53,460 bases of DNA from an uncultured Pseudomonas sp. GTDB taxonomy: Bacteria; Pseudomonadota; Gammaproteobacteria; Pseudomonadales; Pseudomonadaceae. The position numbers and the translations under genes were made by a program. The DNA is taken from positions 1-53,460 of the forward strand of contig NZ_CAMPHN010000009.1 in the NCBI RefSeq assembly GCF_946885885.1, written 5' to 3'. Positions 36,532-44,770 of this stretch are shown piece after piece. The notes below the pieces were generated by a model. It had not been told where the DNA came from, ran no database searches, and saw nothing but the letters and a program-made list of their open reading frames with translations. Within the stretch, counting starts at the first letter, position 1, and every line of letters begins with the position of its first letter.

Positions 36532-36996
36532 ATGAAAAAACAACAAAGCGGTTTCACCCTGATCGAGCTGATTATGGTGATTGTGATTCTGGGGATTTTG
36601 GCGGCGTTTGCGTTGCCGAGGTTTGCCGATTTGGGTGGTGAAGCCCGGCAGGCCTCGATCCAAGGTGCATTGGGAGCAACGCGCAGTTCGGTGGCTATCG
36701 TTCGCTCCGCGGCATTGGCACGAAATGTTCAAGGAACTGCTGCTACGCCTGCTACGGTCGTTTTGGAAGGTACAAACATCAACGTGGTTTTTGGCTTCCC
36801 GGAAGCCAGTGCCGCTGGCGTCCAGGCTGCCGCGCAGCTTTCTGGAAACGATTACACGATTGCTTTCCCAACTGCCACGACTATGACGGTTACTTTGGGT
36901 ACTTGCTCATTTACCTACACTGAGGCAACCAGTGCAGCTGCTCCGGCCACGGTTGGTGCGATCGTGGATACGGATGCGGGAACTGCAGGCTGCTGA
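36532..36996 (+). CDS. mshA: MSHA major pilin MshA
   Basis: 154 residues. Short leader MKKQQSG, then FTLIELIMVIVILGILAAFA with Glu+5. The globular part is Ala/Thr-rich and ends in a Cys pair (GTCSFTY ... TAGC). The gene is visibly lower in GC than its neighbours, with T-ending codons common, as often seen for surface-exposed pilins that vary or are exchanged. It overlaps the start of mshC by 23 bp. Expected to form the pilus fibre. Confidence 0.9.
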   Translation: MKKQQSGFTLIELIMVIVILGILAAFALPRFADLGGEARQASIQGALGATRSSVAIVRSAALARNVQGTAATPATVVLEGTNINVVFGFPEASAAGVQAAAQLSGNDYTIAFPTATTMTVTLGTCSFTYTEATSAAAPATVGAIVDTDAGTAGC

Positions 36997-37450
36997 GTTG
37001 GAGCGTAAGCGACAAGGGTTCACCCTGGTCGAGCTGATTATGGTCATGGTGATCATAGGCACGCTCGCCGCCGTGGTGGGGCCGCGTTTTTTCGATCGGC
37101 AGGTGTTCGATGAGCGTCTGTTTTTCGAGGAAAGCCTAGGCGCGGTGCGTTATGGGCAGAAGCTTGCGGTGGCCAGCGGTTGCCGGATTCGCGCGCAGGT
37201 CGATGCCGATGGTTATGCGCTGTCCTACGCTGCGGCGTGCGGTGGCGTGGCTGCCGGCACCGCGGTTGGGCATCCGTCCGGCGGCGACTATGCCGCGGAC
37301 AATTCTCAAGCCGTTACGGTGACGCCCGCCCTGGACGTTACCTTCGATTCCCTTGGCGCGGCCAGCGGGGCGGCCAATACGGCTACCTTCGGCGGCGCTT
37401 TTACCCTGAGCGTGCATCCGGCCACCGGCTTTATCGAGACAACCCCATGA
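36974..37450 (+). CDS. mshC: MSHA minor prepilin MshC
   Basis: 158 residues. 15-residue leader MRELQAAELERKRQG cut before FTLVELIMVMVIIGTLAAVV; Glu+5 present. The ATG at 36974 lies inside the end of mshA; a TTG at 36998 just after the mshA stop would give a 7-residue leader. A Cys pair (SGCRIR ... AACGG) is present. A minor or tip pilin by position and fold. ATGA overlap with mshD. Confidence 0.85.
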   Translation: MRELQAAELERKRQGFTLVELIMVMVIIGTLAAVVGPRFFDRQVFDERLFFEESLGAVRYGQKLAVASGCRIRAQVDADGYALSYAAACGGVAAGTAVGHPSGGDYAADNSQAVTVTPALDVTFDSLGAASGAANTATFGGAFTLSVHPATGFIETTP

Positions 37451-38004
37451 GCCGGGTCGCCGCGTTTTTACGTAGGTTGGCGTTGAGCTTGCGAAGCCCA
37501 ACACGAGCTGCAACGCAGCTCCCGAGGCCGCCCAGTCGAACCGGTGCGTCAAGGAAAGCCTTGTTGGGCTTCGCTGCGCTCAGCGCCAACCTACCTGTCC
37601 GTTGCCGGGCGCAAAGCGGCATGACCCTGGTCGAGCTGGTGATCACCATCGTGATTATCGGTATCGCTTCTGCCGCGTTGTTTTCGGCGATGGCGGCGAT
37701 TACCGGGCGTTCGGCCGACCCCATGCTGCGCCAGCAGAGCCTGGCGCTGGCCGAAGCCTATCTTGAGGCGATCAATACGCGGCCCTATGCCGAGCTGCCA
37801 GCGGCGGCCCAGGCCGCGTCGGCACCGCAGGATATCGACGGCAATCCGATTCTCGACGACTACCGGGTGGCGGTCGCGGTGGATGCGTCTGCGGCTTTGG
37901 ACGGCGTCGCCGCGACGCGTATCGATGTCAGCGTCACCGACCCGCAAGGGCAAACCCTCGAACTCAGCGGCTGGCGTACCTGTTATGGGGAGGCCGGATG
38001 CTGA
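37447..38004 (+). CDS. mshD: MSHA minor prepilin MshD with repeat-expanded leader
   Basis: 185 residues. The pilin core starts at MTLVELVITIVIIGIASAAL after CRAQSG, with Glu+5 present and a Cys near the C-terminus (WRTCYGEAGC). The leader is 58 residues instead of the usual 6-25, because a 123-bp repeat (37472-37594) lies in frame between codons 8 and 50. Removing exactly those bases restores MSRVAAFLPVRCRAQSG, a normal 17-residue leader. No start codon with a ribosome site was noticed between the repeat and the cleavage site. The ATG overlaps the mshC stop (ATGA). The product may still be cut before Met59, but leader handling is in doubt. Confidence 0.85.
   Translation: MSRVAAFLRRLALSLRSPTRAATQLPRPPSRTGASRKALLGFAALSANLPVRCRAQSGMTLVELVITIVIIGIASAALFSAMAAITGRSADPMLRQQSLALAEAYLEAINTRPYAELPAAAQAASAPQDIDGNPILDDYRVAVAVDASAALDGVAATRIDVSVTDPQGQTLELSGWRTCYGEAGC
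37472..37594. repeat. 123-bp repeat inserted in frame in mshD
   Basis: Inverted ends GTAGGTTGGCGTTGAGC and CGCTCAGCGCCAACCTAC, with GCGAAGCCCAAC / GTTGGGCTTCGC inside. Exactly 41 codons with no stop in this frame. Same family as the core of the 19449 element and a degraded half at 46172-46203. Confidence 0.85.
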
Positions 38005-38837
38005 GCGGCCCACGCCTACGCCAGGCGGCCTTTACCCTGGTCGAACTGGTGATGGTGATCGCCCTGGCCGGGCTGATCGCGGTAATGATCAGCACGGTGA
38101 TGTCGCGGCCCATGCAGGGCTTCGTCGATCAGAGCCGCCGCGCGGAACTGGTGGATCTGGCGTCCAGCGCCTTGCAGCGCATGACCCGGGATATCCGCCT
38201 GGCGGTGCCGAATTCGGTGCGGGTCGCCGGTACGGCGCGCTTGGAATTGCTGAGCAGCCCCGGCGGCGGCCGTTACCGGGCGAATCTGGTCGGTGGCGTA
38301 CGCCAGGACCCGCCGGTCTGTGCCGCCGACCCCTGTGCGATCGAGGTCCTCGGGCCGATGATCGGTGTCGAGGATTGGGCTGCACTCAACTGGATGGTCA
38401 TCTACAACATCGGCGGCGTGGCGAGCGGCGATAACAGCTGGCCGCCGCTGGATGGCGCCATGTCGGTAATCAGCCCCCAGGTCTCCATCAGCTATGCCGC
38501 GGGCAACCTGAGCTTGAGCGGCGGCGGTATCGAGAATTTCCGTTTCAAATACGCCTCGCCGCAGCACCGCTTGTTTCTGGCGGATAAGGTCGTTGGCTAC
38601 CAGTGCAGCGGCGGCCGGATCGTCCGCGGCGAGTTCGAATCCCTGGAGCTGCCCGGCGCCTACGATTACAGCGGCGCCACGCCGGTGGTCGATCATGTCG
38701 ATTGCGCCAACAGCGGCTTTACCTATTCTCCCGGCACCAACACCCGCAGCGGTCTGGTGACGATCAGGCTGACCTTGAGCCAGGACGGCGAAACCATCAC
38801 CCTGCTGCAACAGGTCCATGTCGACAATGCGCCTTAA
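37998..38837 (+). CDS. mshO: MSHA minor prepilin MshO
   Basis: 279 residues, the longest pilin-like protein of the set. MLSGPRLRQAA is followed by FTLVELVMVIALAGLIAVMI; Glu+5 is present, but the residue before the cut is Ala rather than Gly. The large periplasmic domain has Cys pairs (VCAADPC, YQCSGG ... VDCANS). A GspJ/PilW-like minor pilin. Overlaps mshD by 7 bp and mshP by 11-20 bp. Confidence 0.87.
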   Translation: MLSGPRLRQAAFTLVELVMVIALAGLIAVMISTVMSRPMQGFVDQSRRAELVDLASSALQRMTRDIRLAVPNSVRVAGTARLELLSSPGGGRYRANLVGGVRQDPPVCAADPCAIEVLGPMIGVEDWAALNWMVIYNIGGVASGDNSWPPLDGAMSVISPQVSISYAAGNLSLSGGGIENFRFKYASPQHRLFLADKVVGYQCSGGRIVRGEFESLELPGAYDYSGATPVVDHVDCANSGFTYSPGTNTRSGLVTIRLTLSQDGETITLLQQVHVDNAP

Positions 38838-39225
38838 TCCACGTGAACAGGGCTTCGGCCTGGTAGCGGCGATGTTTCTGATCATCGTCGTGGCGGCGGT
38901 GATCGCCACCATGGCGCGCTTGGCAGTGACTCAGAACGCCACGACCAGCCTGGCGATCCAGCAGGCGCGGGCTTATCAGGTCGCCCGCGCGGGGCTGGAA
39001 TACGGTATCGCCCGGGTTCTCGCCGATGCGGCCTGCGCCGATTTCACTCTGGATGGCTTCGCCGTACTGATGAGCTGCACGTCCAGCAGCACGCCGGTGC
39101 TGGAGGAAGAGGGCAAGAGCAGCGCGACCACCTTCTATAGGGTCGAAGCCACGGCGACCCTCGGCTCGCCGGCAAGCCCCGATTATGCCTACCGCAAGCT
39201 GACCGCCGTGGTGGAGAAGCCATGA
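38827..39225 (+). CDS. mshP: MSHA minor pilin-like protein MshP
   Basis: 132 residues from ATG 38827 (ATG 38818 adds three residues). The leader MRLNPREQG precedes FGLVAAMFLIIVVAAVIATM. Position +5 is Ala, so the conserved Glu is missing, as in GspK/PilX-like tip-proximal pilins. A short C-terminal domain with Cys (DAACADF, MSCTSS). It probably works with MshO and MshQ at the pilus tip (inference). ATGA overlap with mshQ. Confidence 0.83.
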   Translation: MRLNPREQGFGLVAAMFLIIVVAAVIATMARLAVTQNATTSLAIQQARAYQVARAGLEYGIARVLADAACADFTLDGFAVLMSCTSSSTPVLEEEGKSSATTFYRVEATATLGSPASPDYAYRKLTAVVEKP

Positions 39226-42200
39226 ACGGGCATTTTTGGGGTTCATCCCGAGGCTATCGCTGGGTCTTGTTACTGCCAATCCTGCTGCTGGCCGATATGG
39301 CGTTTGCCGATACCTTTACCTTCAGGGATAACAACGACTTGCCCAGCGGCGGCGCGAAATCCATCTGCTCCGGCAACTGGAGTCGCAGCGGCAGCGTGTT
39401 CACCTGTAGCGGCACGCTGACCCTGGATGCGGGGGACATATTGGAAGTTCGCACTGGTGGTGGCGAGTCCCTAACCGATATCACCATCTTCGCCGACAGC
39501 ATCAGCCTGAGCAGCAACACCATTGGTACTGCCGCGAAGAACATCAGCCTGCAAACCAGCTTCGGCAATATCACCGCCACGGGCAGCAACAGCATCGAAG
39601 GCTCGGTGACCACCGCCAGCGGCGTAATCAACCTGGCGGGCACTGCGGTCAGCGGCTCGGTGAGCGGTAATAATACGGCTACCCTGAGCGGCGGCAGCGT
39701 TGGCGGTAACCTCAACATCGCCGGCAATATCAGCACCAACGGCACGGCCATCGCGGGCAACGTCGCCAGTAATTTCGGCGTTATCAGCCTGACCGCCGGC
39801 AGCGTCGGCGGCGCCGTCAGCAGCGGCGGCTCGATCAACACTAACGGCACCTTGGTCAACGGCAGCCTGACCAGCAACAGCGGCACCGTTAACCTCAGCG
39901 GCGGCAGTGTCGGCGGTCTGGTGCGCAGCGGTTGTTGCAACGTCACCACCAACGGCACCGACCTATCGGCCGGCGCGCGCTCGGATTCCTCGGGCCTGAG
40001 CATTACCGGCGGCACCATCGCCGGCGACTTTTTCGCGGCGAACAACCCCGCGACCTTTTCCGGCGTGACCATGACCAGTGGCTCGGTCAGCGGTGCGAGC
40101 ACCGTGACCTTCAGCAACAGCACCGTGGGCGATGCGCAGAACAGCGTCAACGTCACCTCCGTCAGCGGTCCGGTAACCCTGAACAACTCGACGGTGTACG
40201 GTGATTTGACCGCACCCAGTTACTCGACGATTTTCGTCAATAGCCCGAGCACGGTGATCGGCACCTGCGTACCCAACTCGACACCGGCCAATGCCTGTTC
40301 GCCGGATAACGGTGCGATCACCGAGATACTGAGCTGGTCGCTGGATGAAAGCGCTTGGACAGGCGCGGCCAACGAGGTGGTCGACAGCTCGGGCAATGGT
40401 CTTCATGGCAGCGTATTCAATGGTGCGAATACCGCGGACAGCGTACCGGCATTGCCAACCCAGAACTCCCTGGGCACTTGTGCGTACGGCAGTTTCAACA
40501 GCGCGGCCAACCAGTACGTGCAGCGCGCCCATAACGACCTGCTGACCTTGCAGGATCGCTTCACCATCGGCCTCTGGGTCAAGCCGAACACCTTGCCGGC
40601 TTCGGGCTTGATGAGCATTCTGTCGAAGGACGAGAACTACGAGTTTCACCTCAGGCCCAATGGCACCGTCAACTGGTGGTGGCAGACCACTGGGCCCAAC
40701 GCCACCCGCGAATTCGACAGCAATGTCGCGCTGACGCCGGGGCAGTGGAGCCATGTGCTGATCCGCTTTGCACCGGGCGATCAGCGCATCTATATCAATG
40801 GCAACCTGGCCGGCCAGGCCAGTTTCAGCGGTACGCCGCTGGTCAATAGCGACCCGTTGCAACTGGGCGCGGATCAGCGTTTCGCCGGGCGCTACTTCAA
40901 CGGTCAGTTGGACGAGTTGCGGATCTACAGCGGCGCGCTCTCCGAGGCGGCGATCAGTGCCTTGGTGGCCGAGCGGCACCAATGCGAACTGACCCTGCAA
41001 TGCTTCAACGACGACTTCGACCGGGTCGGTCTGGGCGACGACTGGGCCGTCGCCAGTCGCGGCGCCACGGCTTTCACACCGACCATCGCCAGCGCGCGTA
41101 TGCGCCTGACCAGCAATCAGGGTAACGTCGCCACTTCCTCGACCTTGCAGCGCCTGTTCCCCGCCGCGGGCAACTATATCCAGCTGCAGTTCAAGCACTA
41201 CGCCTACAACGGCAGCGGCGCCGACGGCATCGCCGTGGTGCTTTCGGATGCCAGCATCACCCCGCAGCCGGGCGCCTTTGGCGGGCCTTTGGGTTACGGC
41301 ACCCGTGGCGATGCGGCCAACCCCGGTTTCGCCGGTGGCTGGCTGGGGGTGGGCATCGACGAATACGGCAACTTCTCCACCGAAGGCGGTAGCCCCGACG
41401 ACGGGCCGGGACAGCGCAACGATTCGGTGGCCATTCGCGGCTCCGGTTCCGGGTCGGAGGGTTACCGCTATATCGCCGGCACCCCGGCCAACCTCAATCC
41501 GGCGATCGACGCGGCGGCCAGCACCAGTGCCGGCCCCGGGCACATCTATCGCATCACCGTGGATGGCCGGGTCGACGGCCAAGCCCTGGTGACCGTCGAA
41601 CGCGACAGCGGCGCCGGCTTCGAGGTGTTGCCCAATCTCGACGCGGTGAATGCCTTGGCCGCTTTCGGCCAGGCCGCGCTGCCGGAAAACTTCTACTTGT
41701 CGCTGACCGGCTCGACCGGCGGCTCGACCAATATCCACGAGCTGGACGATTTGCAGGTTTGCGCCACGACGGTCAACCCGATCACCGAGCAGATCGACCA
41801 TTTCGACTTCGCCTATGCCAACCCTGCGCTGACCTGCAGCCCGCAGCAGGTGATCGTTCGCGCCTGCCTGAATGCCGATTGCAGCTCGCTTTACACCGAG
41901 CCGGTCACTATGACCCTGGCGCCCGTCGCTGGCTGGACCGCGACCGCGCCGGCCAGTCTCGCCGGTAATGTCCTCAGCTTCAGCGGCGGCAGCGCCATCC
42001 TCCAGCTGCGCAATACGACAGTCGGGCAGGTCGCGCTTGGCGTGCAGGAACCGACACCGCCCATGAAGCCGAATAGCCAGACCACCTGCTCGACGGCGGG
42101 TTGCCTGATCGATTTCGTCGACAGCGGCTTTATCTTCGATGTGCCCACGCTGCTGGCCAACGAGGAATCGGCCGATATTGGGCTGTTCGCGGTGCGTAAG

Positions 42201-43781
42201 GACGACACCAGTGAAGCCTGTGTGCCGGCCTTCGAGGCGGGTACGCGAACGTTGCAGTTCTGGTCCGACTACAACGACCCGAGTACCGGCACGCGCCCAG
42301 TGCGGGTCAACGGCACGCCGGTCGCCGGCAGCCTACCGGGCACCGATATCGATTTGGAATTCTCCGCGGGCGCGCGCGCGACTATCAAGGTGCGCTACGC
42401 CGATGCCGGCTTGATGACCTTGAATGCGCGCTATGCGCCGGCCTCCGAGGAGGAGGCCGGGCTGGTGATGAGCGGCTCCGATCAGTTCGTCAGCAAGCCC
42501 GTTGGCCTCTGCGTATACAGCGATTCGCCGAATAGCGACTGCGCCTCGGGCACTGCCAGTTGTTCGGCGTTCGTCGCCGCTGGCGATGGCTTCAGTTTGC
42601 GCGTACGCGGCGCTACCTGGGAGGAAGACGGGGACACGGATTTTTGCGACAACGGCACCACGCCGAACTATCGCCAGAGCGGCATCGCTCTCGCCAGCAC
42701 CTTGATCGCGCCGGCGGGTGGCGCTGCCGGCGCGCTGGGCACGGAAACCGTGGATATCATCGACACCGGTGCGGGGGAGGCGGTTCTGACCGCCCAGAGC
42801 CTTTCCGAGGTCGGCGTATTCACCATCAGCGCCACGCCGGCGCCCGGCAGCTATTTCACCGAGACCGTCGGCCCCGGCACCAGCGTCAATATCGGCCGTT
42901 TCTACCCAGCCAGCTTTGATCTCGAAGACCCCAGCTTGATCCCGGCCTGCGGCATCTCGACTTATGCGGGGCTGATCGCTCAGCCCGGGCCGCCCGCGCA
43001 GGCGCAAAAGGCCGGGCAAACCTTCGCCTTCAATGGTTCGCTGTCGGCCCGCAACCGCGCCGGTGCGGTAACGCGTAATTACACCGGCGCTTTCGCCAAA
43101 TTGAGCGGTTCGGATATCGCCTATAGCGATCCGGGCAGCAAGGGCATCGTCGTCGCCAGCGGCAGCGACTTGAACGCAGGTAGCGCGGGTAACGGTCACT
43201 TCGATTACAGCGCCAACGACGCGACCTTTTTGTTCAATGAGCCGCGTGGGCCCTATGCCCTGGCGATTCTCACCACCGCGACCGACAGCGATGGGGTTAC
43301 CGGCAGCGTGACTGATCATGTAATCGATGAGGCTACCGGCAACCCCGACCCGAACCTCTTGCCGGATTTCCGTTTGGGCCAGGCGCGTATCGGCAATGCC
43401 CATGGCTCCGAATTGCAGGACTTAGCGGTGCCCTTTACCGCCACCTATTTCACCGGCAGCGGCTATGCGCCCAATCCCCTGGACAGTTGCAGCGACTTCG
43501 CGGCGGTCACCCTGGGCACCTATCGGCGTAGCGACAGCGGTAGCGGCGTGCCGACGCTGGGCAGCGGCCCTTATGTCGCGCTGACCGGCCTTGGCAACTA
43601 CCTGCTGAGCGCGCCGGGGGCTGCTAGCTCGGGCAGCATGCCGCTGACCTATGCAGCGCCGGCCTGGCTCAAATTCGATTGGAATGGCGATGGCGTACTC
43701 GACGACCCGAGCGGCCTGGCCACTTTCGGCATCTACCGCGGCGCCGCGCCCTTGATCTTCCGTCGCGAGCTGTACCGTTAA
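39222..43781 (+). CDS. mshQ: MshQ, giant MSHA-associated surface protein with lectin-like domains
   Basis: 1519 residues. The signal peptide is about 1-29 (cut near AFADTF). Residues about 40-345 are Ser/Thr/Asn/Gly-rich and repetitive (LxxGSVGG units every 35 residues at 155, 190, 225), suggesting a beta-helix or fibre. Residues about 365-588 are a LamG/concanavalin-like domain (FTIGLWVKPNTLP, QWSHVLIRFAPGDQRIYING, LDELRIYSGALSEAAI). About 590-850 is an L-type lectin-like domain (YIQLQFKHYAYNGSGADGIA; GGWLGVGIDEYGNF). The remaining 670 residues match the C-terminal DUF6701 region typical of MshQ. Exported and probably at the pilus tip or cell surface; glycan binding is likely but unproven. 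Last gene of the locus. Confidence 0.92.
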   Translation: MNGHFWGSSRGYRWVLLLPILLLADMAFADTFTFRDNNDLPSGGAKSICSGNWSRSGSVFTCSGTLTLDAGDILEVRTGGGESLTDITIFADSISLSSNTIGTAAKNISLQTSFGNITATGSNSIEGSVTTASGVINLAGTAVSGSVSGNNTATLSGGSVGGNLNIAGNISTNGTAIAGNVASNFGVISLTAGSVGGAVSSGGSINTNGTLVNGSLTSNSGTVNLSGGSVGGLVRSGCCNVTTNGTDLSAGARSDSSGLSITGGTIAGDFFAANNPATFSGVTMTSGSVSGASTVTFSNSTVGDAQNSVNVTSVSGPVTLNNSTVYGDLTAPSYSTIFVNSPSTVIGTCVPNSTPANACSPDNGAITEILSWSLDESAWTGAANEVVDSSGNGLHGSVFNGANTADSVPALPTQNSLGTCAYGSFNSAANQYVQRAHNDLLTLQDRFTIGLWVKPNTLPASGLMSILSKDENYEFHLRPNGTVNWWWQTTGPNATREFDSNVALTPGQWSHVLIRFAPGDQRIYINGNLAGQASFSGTPLVNSDPLQLGADQRFAGRYFNGQLDELRIYSGALSEAAISALVAERHQCELTLQCFNDDFDRVGLGDDWAVASRGATAFTPTIASARMRLTSNQGNVATSSTLQRLFPAAGNYIQLQFKHYAYNGSGADGIAVVLSDASITPQPGAFGGPLGYGTRGDAANPGFAGGWLGVGIDEYGNFSTEGGSPDDGPGQRNDSVAIRGSGSGSEGYRYIAGTPANLNPAIDAAASTSAGPGHIYRITVDGRVDGQALVTVERDSGAGFEVLPNLDAVNALAAFGQAALPENFYLSLTGSTGGSTNIHELDDLQVCATTVNPITEQIDHFDFAYANPALTCSPQQVIVRACLNADCSSLYTEPVTMTLAPVAGWTATAPASLAGNVLSFSGGSAILQLRNTTVGQVALGVQEPTPPMKPNSQTTCSTAGCLIDFVDSGFIFDVPTLLANEESADIGLFAVRKDDTSEACVPAFEAGTRTLQFWSDYNDPSTGTRPVRVNGTPVAGSLPGTDIDLEFSAGARATIKVRYADAGLMTLNARYAPASEEEAGLVMSGSDQFVSKPVGLCVYSDSPNSDCASGTASCSAFVAAGDGFSLRVRGATWEEDGDTDFCDNGTTPNYRQSGIALASTLIAPAGGAAGALGTETVDIIDTGAGEAVLTAQSLSEVGVFTISATPAPGSYFTETVGPGTSVNIGRFYPASFDLEDPSLIPACGISTYAGLIAQPGPPAQAQKAGQTFAFNGSLSARNRAGAVTRNYTGAFAKLSGSDIAYSDPGSKGIVVASGSDLNAGSAGNGHFDYSANDATFLFNEPRGPYALAILTTATDSDGVTGSVTDHVIDEATGNPDPNLLPDFRLGQARIGNAHGSELQDLAVPFTATYFTGSGYAPNPLDSCSDFAAVTLGTYRRSDSGSGVPTLGSGPYVALTGLGNYLLSAPGAASSGSMPLTYAAPAWLKFDWNGDGVLDDPSGLATFGIYRGAAPLIFRRELYR

Positions 43782-43930
43782 GGCCGCTGCGGTGAGCCCG
43801 ATTGGGGCGCGCTGCACCAGAACGATACGTGTGGATGGAAGAGCGTTGTACCGGGACCTAGGCCGTTGTTGCGCCGACTGGCAGCCAGGCCAGGGCCTGG
43901 AGGCCCCGTAATCCGTGCGCTGTAAACGAA

Positions 43931-43956
43931 AAAGGCCACCTCGAGAGGTGGCCTTT
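43931..43956 (+). terminator. Rho-independent terminator downstream of mshQ
   Basis: A perfect palindrome, AAAGGCCACCTC / GAGGTGGCCTTT around a GA centre, 150 bp after mshQ. It may serve the whole msh transcript and also work in reverse. The rest of the 43782-44107 gap shows no gene. Confidence 0.8.
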
Positions 43957-44107
43957 CTACTGCGGGTGTAAAAGAGGGGAATCCCCGGCCTGCCTGTACC
44001 AAGGCCCCCAAAACTGGAGTTACCTGATACTAAGCATCAGATGTGCCAGTTTTATGAACCAAGGTCGTTTCTTTGCTGTTCATGTCGCTAAAGGCAGCGT
44101 TTGTCGC

Positions 44108-44545
44108 TTATTGCGCGGTTACCAGCAGGGCCGTAAGCGCCGTGCGCAGGGGCTCGGGGATGGTCACCGGGCGGTTGCTCGCGCGGTCGACGAAGACATG
44201 CACGAAACGCCCTGCCGCGCAGGCCTCATCCTCTCCGGCCTTGAACACCGCCAGCTCGTATTGCACCGAACTATTGCCCAGCTTGCCGACCCGCAGGCCG
44301 ATCTCGATGCGCTCGGGAAAGGCGATGGAGGCGAAATAGTCGCAGTTGGAACTGACCACGAAGCCCACCACCGCACCGTCATGGATATCCAGGCCACCGA
44401 CCTCGATCAGGTAGGCGTTCACCGCGCTGTCGAAGTAGCTGTAGTAGGTCACGTTATTAACATGGCCATAGAGGTCGTTGTCGTGCCAGCGCGTGGTGAT
44501 CGGCTGGAAGTGCAGGTAGTCGCTGCGTAGATGCTCTTGGTTCAT
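44108..44545 (-). CDS. Acyl-CoA thioesterase, hotdog fold (4HBT/YbgC-like)
   Basis: 145 residues. The signature [22 protein letters not shown] holds the catalytic Asp and the hotdog central helix start of the 4-hydroxybenzoyl-CoA thioesterase family. Later strands ([36 protein letters not shown]) fit the fold. Hydrolyses an acyl-CoA; substrate not readable. ATG 44545 gives the natural N-terminus ([15 protein letters not shown]). Same strand as the alcohol dehydrogenase and acyl-CoA genes, but separated from them by repeats. Confidence 0.9.
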   Translation of the reverse strand: MNQEHLRSDYLHFQPITTRWHDNDLYGHVNNVTYYSYFDSAVNAYLIEVGGLDIHDGAVVGFVVSSNCDYFASIAFPERIEIGLRVGKLGNSSVQYELAVFKAGEDEACAAGRFVHVFVDRASNRPVTIPEPLRTALTALLVTAQ

Positions 44546-44601
44546 GGGTGTCCTTGTTCTGCGAATCCACGTAGTGGGCGTCAGTGGTGATTGCCAGAGC
44601 A

Positions 44602-44663
44602 TCGCGGCCAAGGCCGCTCCTACGAGAGCGCGCGGTCATCTGTAGGAGCGGCCTTGGCCGCGA
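44602..44663. repeat. Inverted REP pair (GTAGGAGCGGCCTTGGCCGC type)
   Basis: The left arm (44602-44623) and right arm (44642-44663, starting GTAGGAGCGGCCTTGGCCGC) are perfect 22-bp complements around an 18-bp centre. This is a classic Pseudomonas REP sequence as I recall it. Confidence 0.85.
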
Positions 44664-44681
44664 GAATCCAGTGATTAACGA

Positions 44682-44758
44682 GTAGGGCGAACATGCAGAA
44701 GGCTTGTCCGCCATCTGGGGCTCACGCGGTGGACAAGGCTTCGCCATCTCCACCCTAC
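44682..44758. repeat. 77-bp repeat downstream of iron alcohol dehydrogenase
   Basis: Bounded by GTAGGGCGAACATGCAGAAG and CTCCACCCTAC, with inner GGCTTGTCCGCC / GGTGGACAAGGC. A near-identical copy lies at 45988-46063, so the two flank the alcohol dehydrogenase gene. Confidence 0.8.
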
Positions 44759-44770
44759 AAAGGCCGTGGC

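Noticed and set aside
39254..41801. Minus-strand open frames of 310 and 612 codons opposite mshQ
   Set aside because: Products are low-complexity (Pro/Leu/Thr-rich or Ala/Gly/Arg-rich), with no signal, domain or ribosome site. mshQ on the other strand has a signal peptide and recognisable lectin-like domains.
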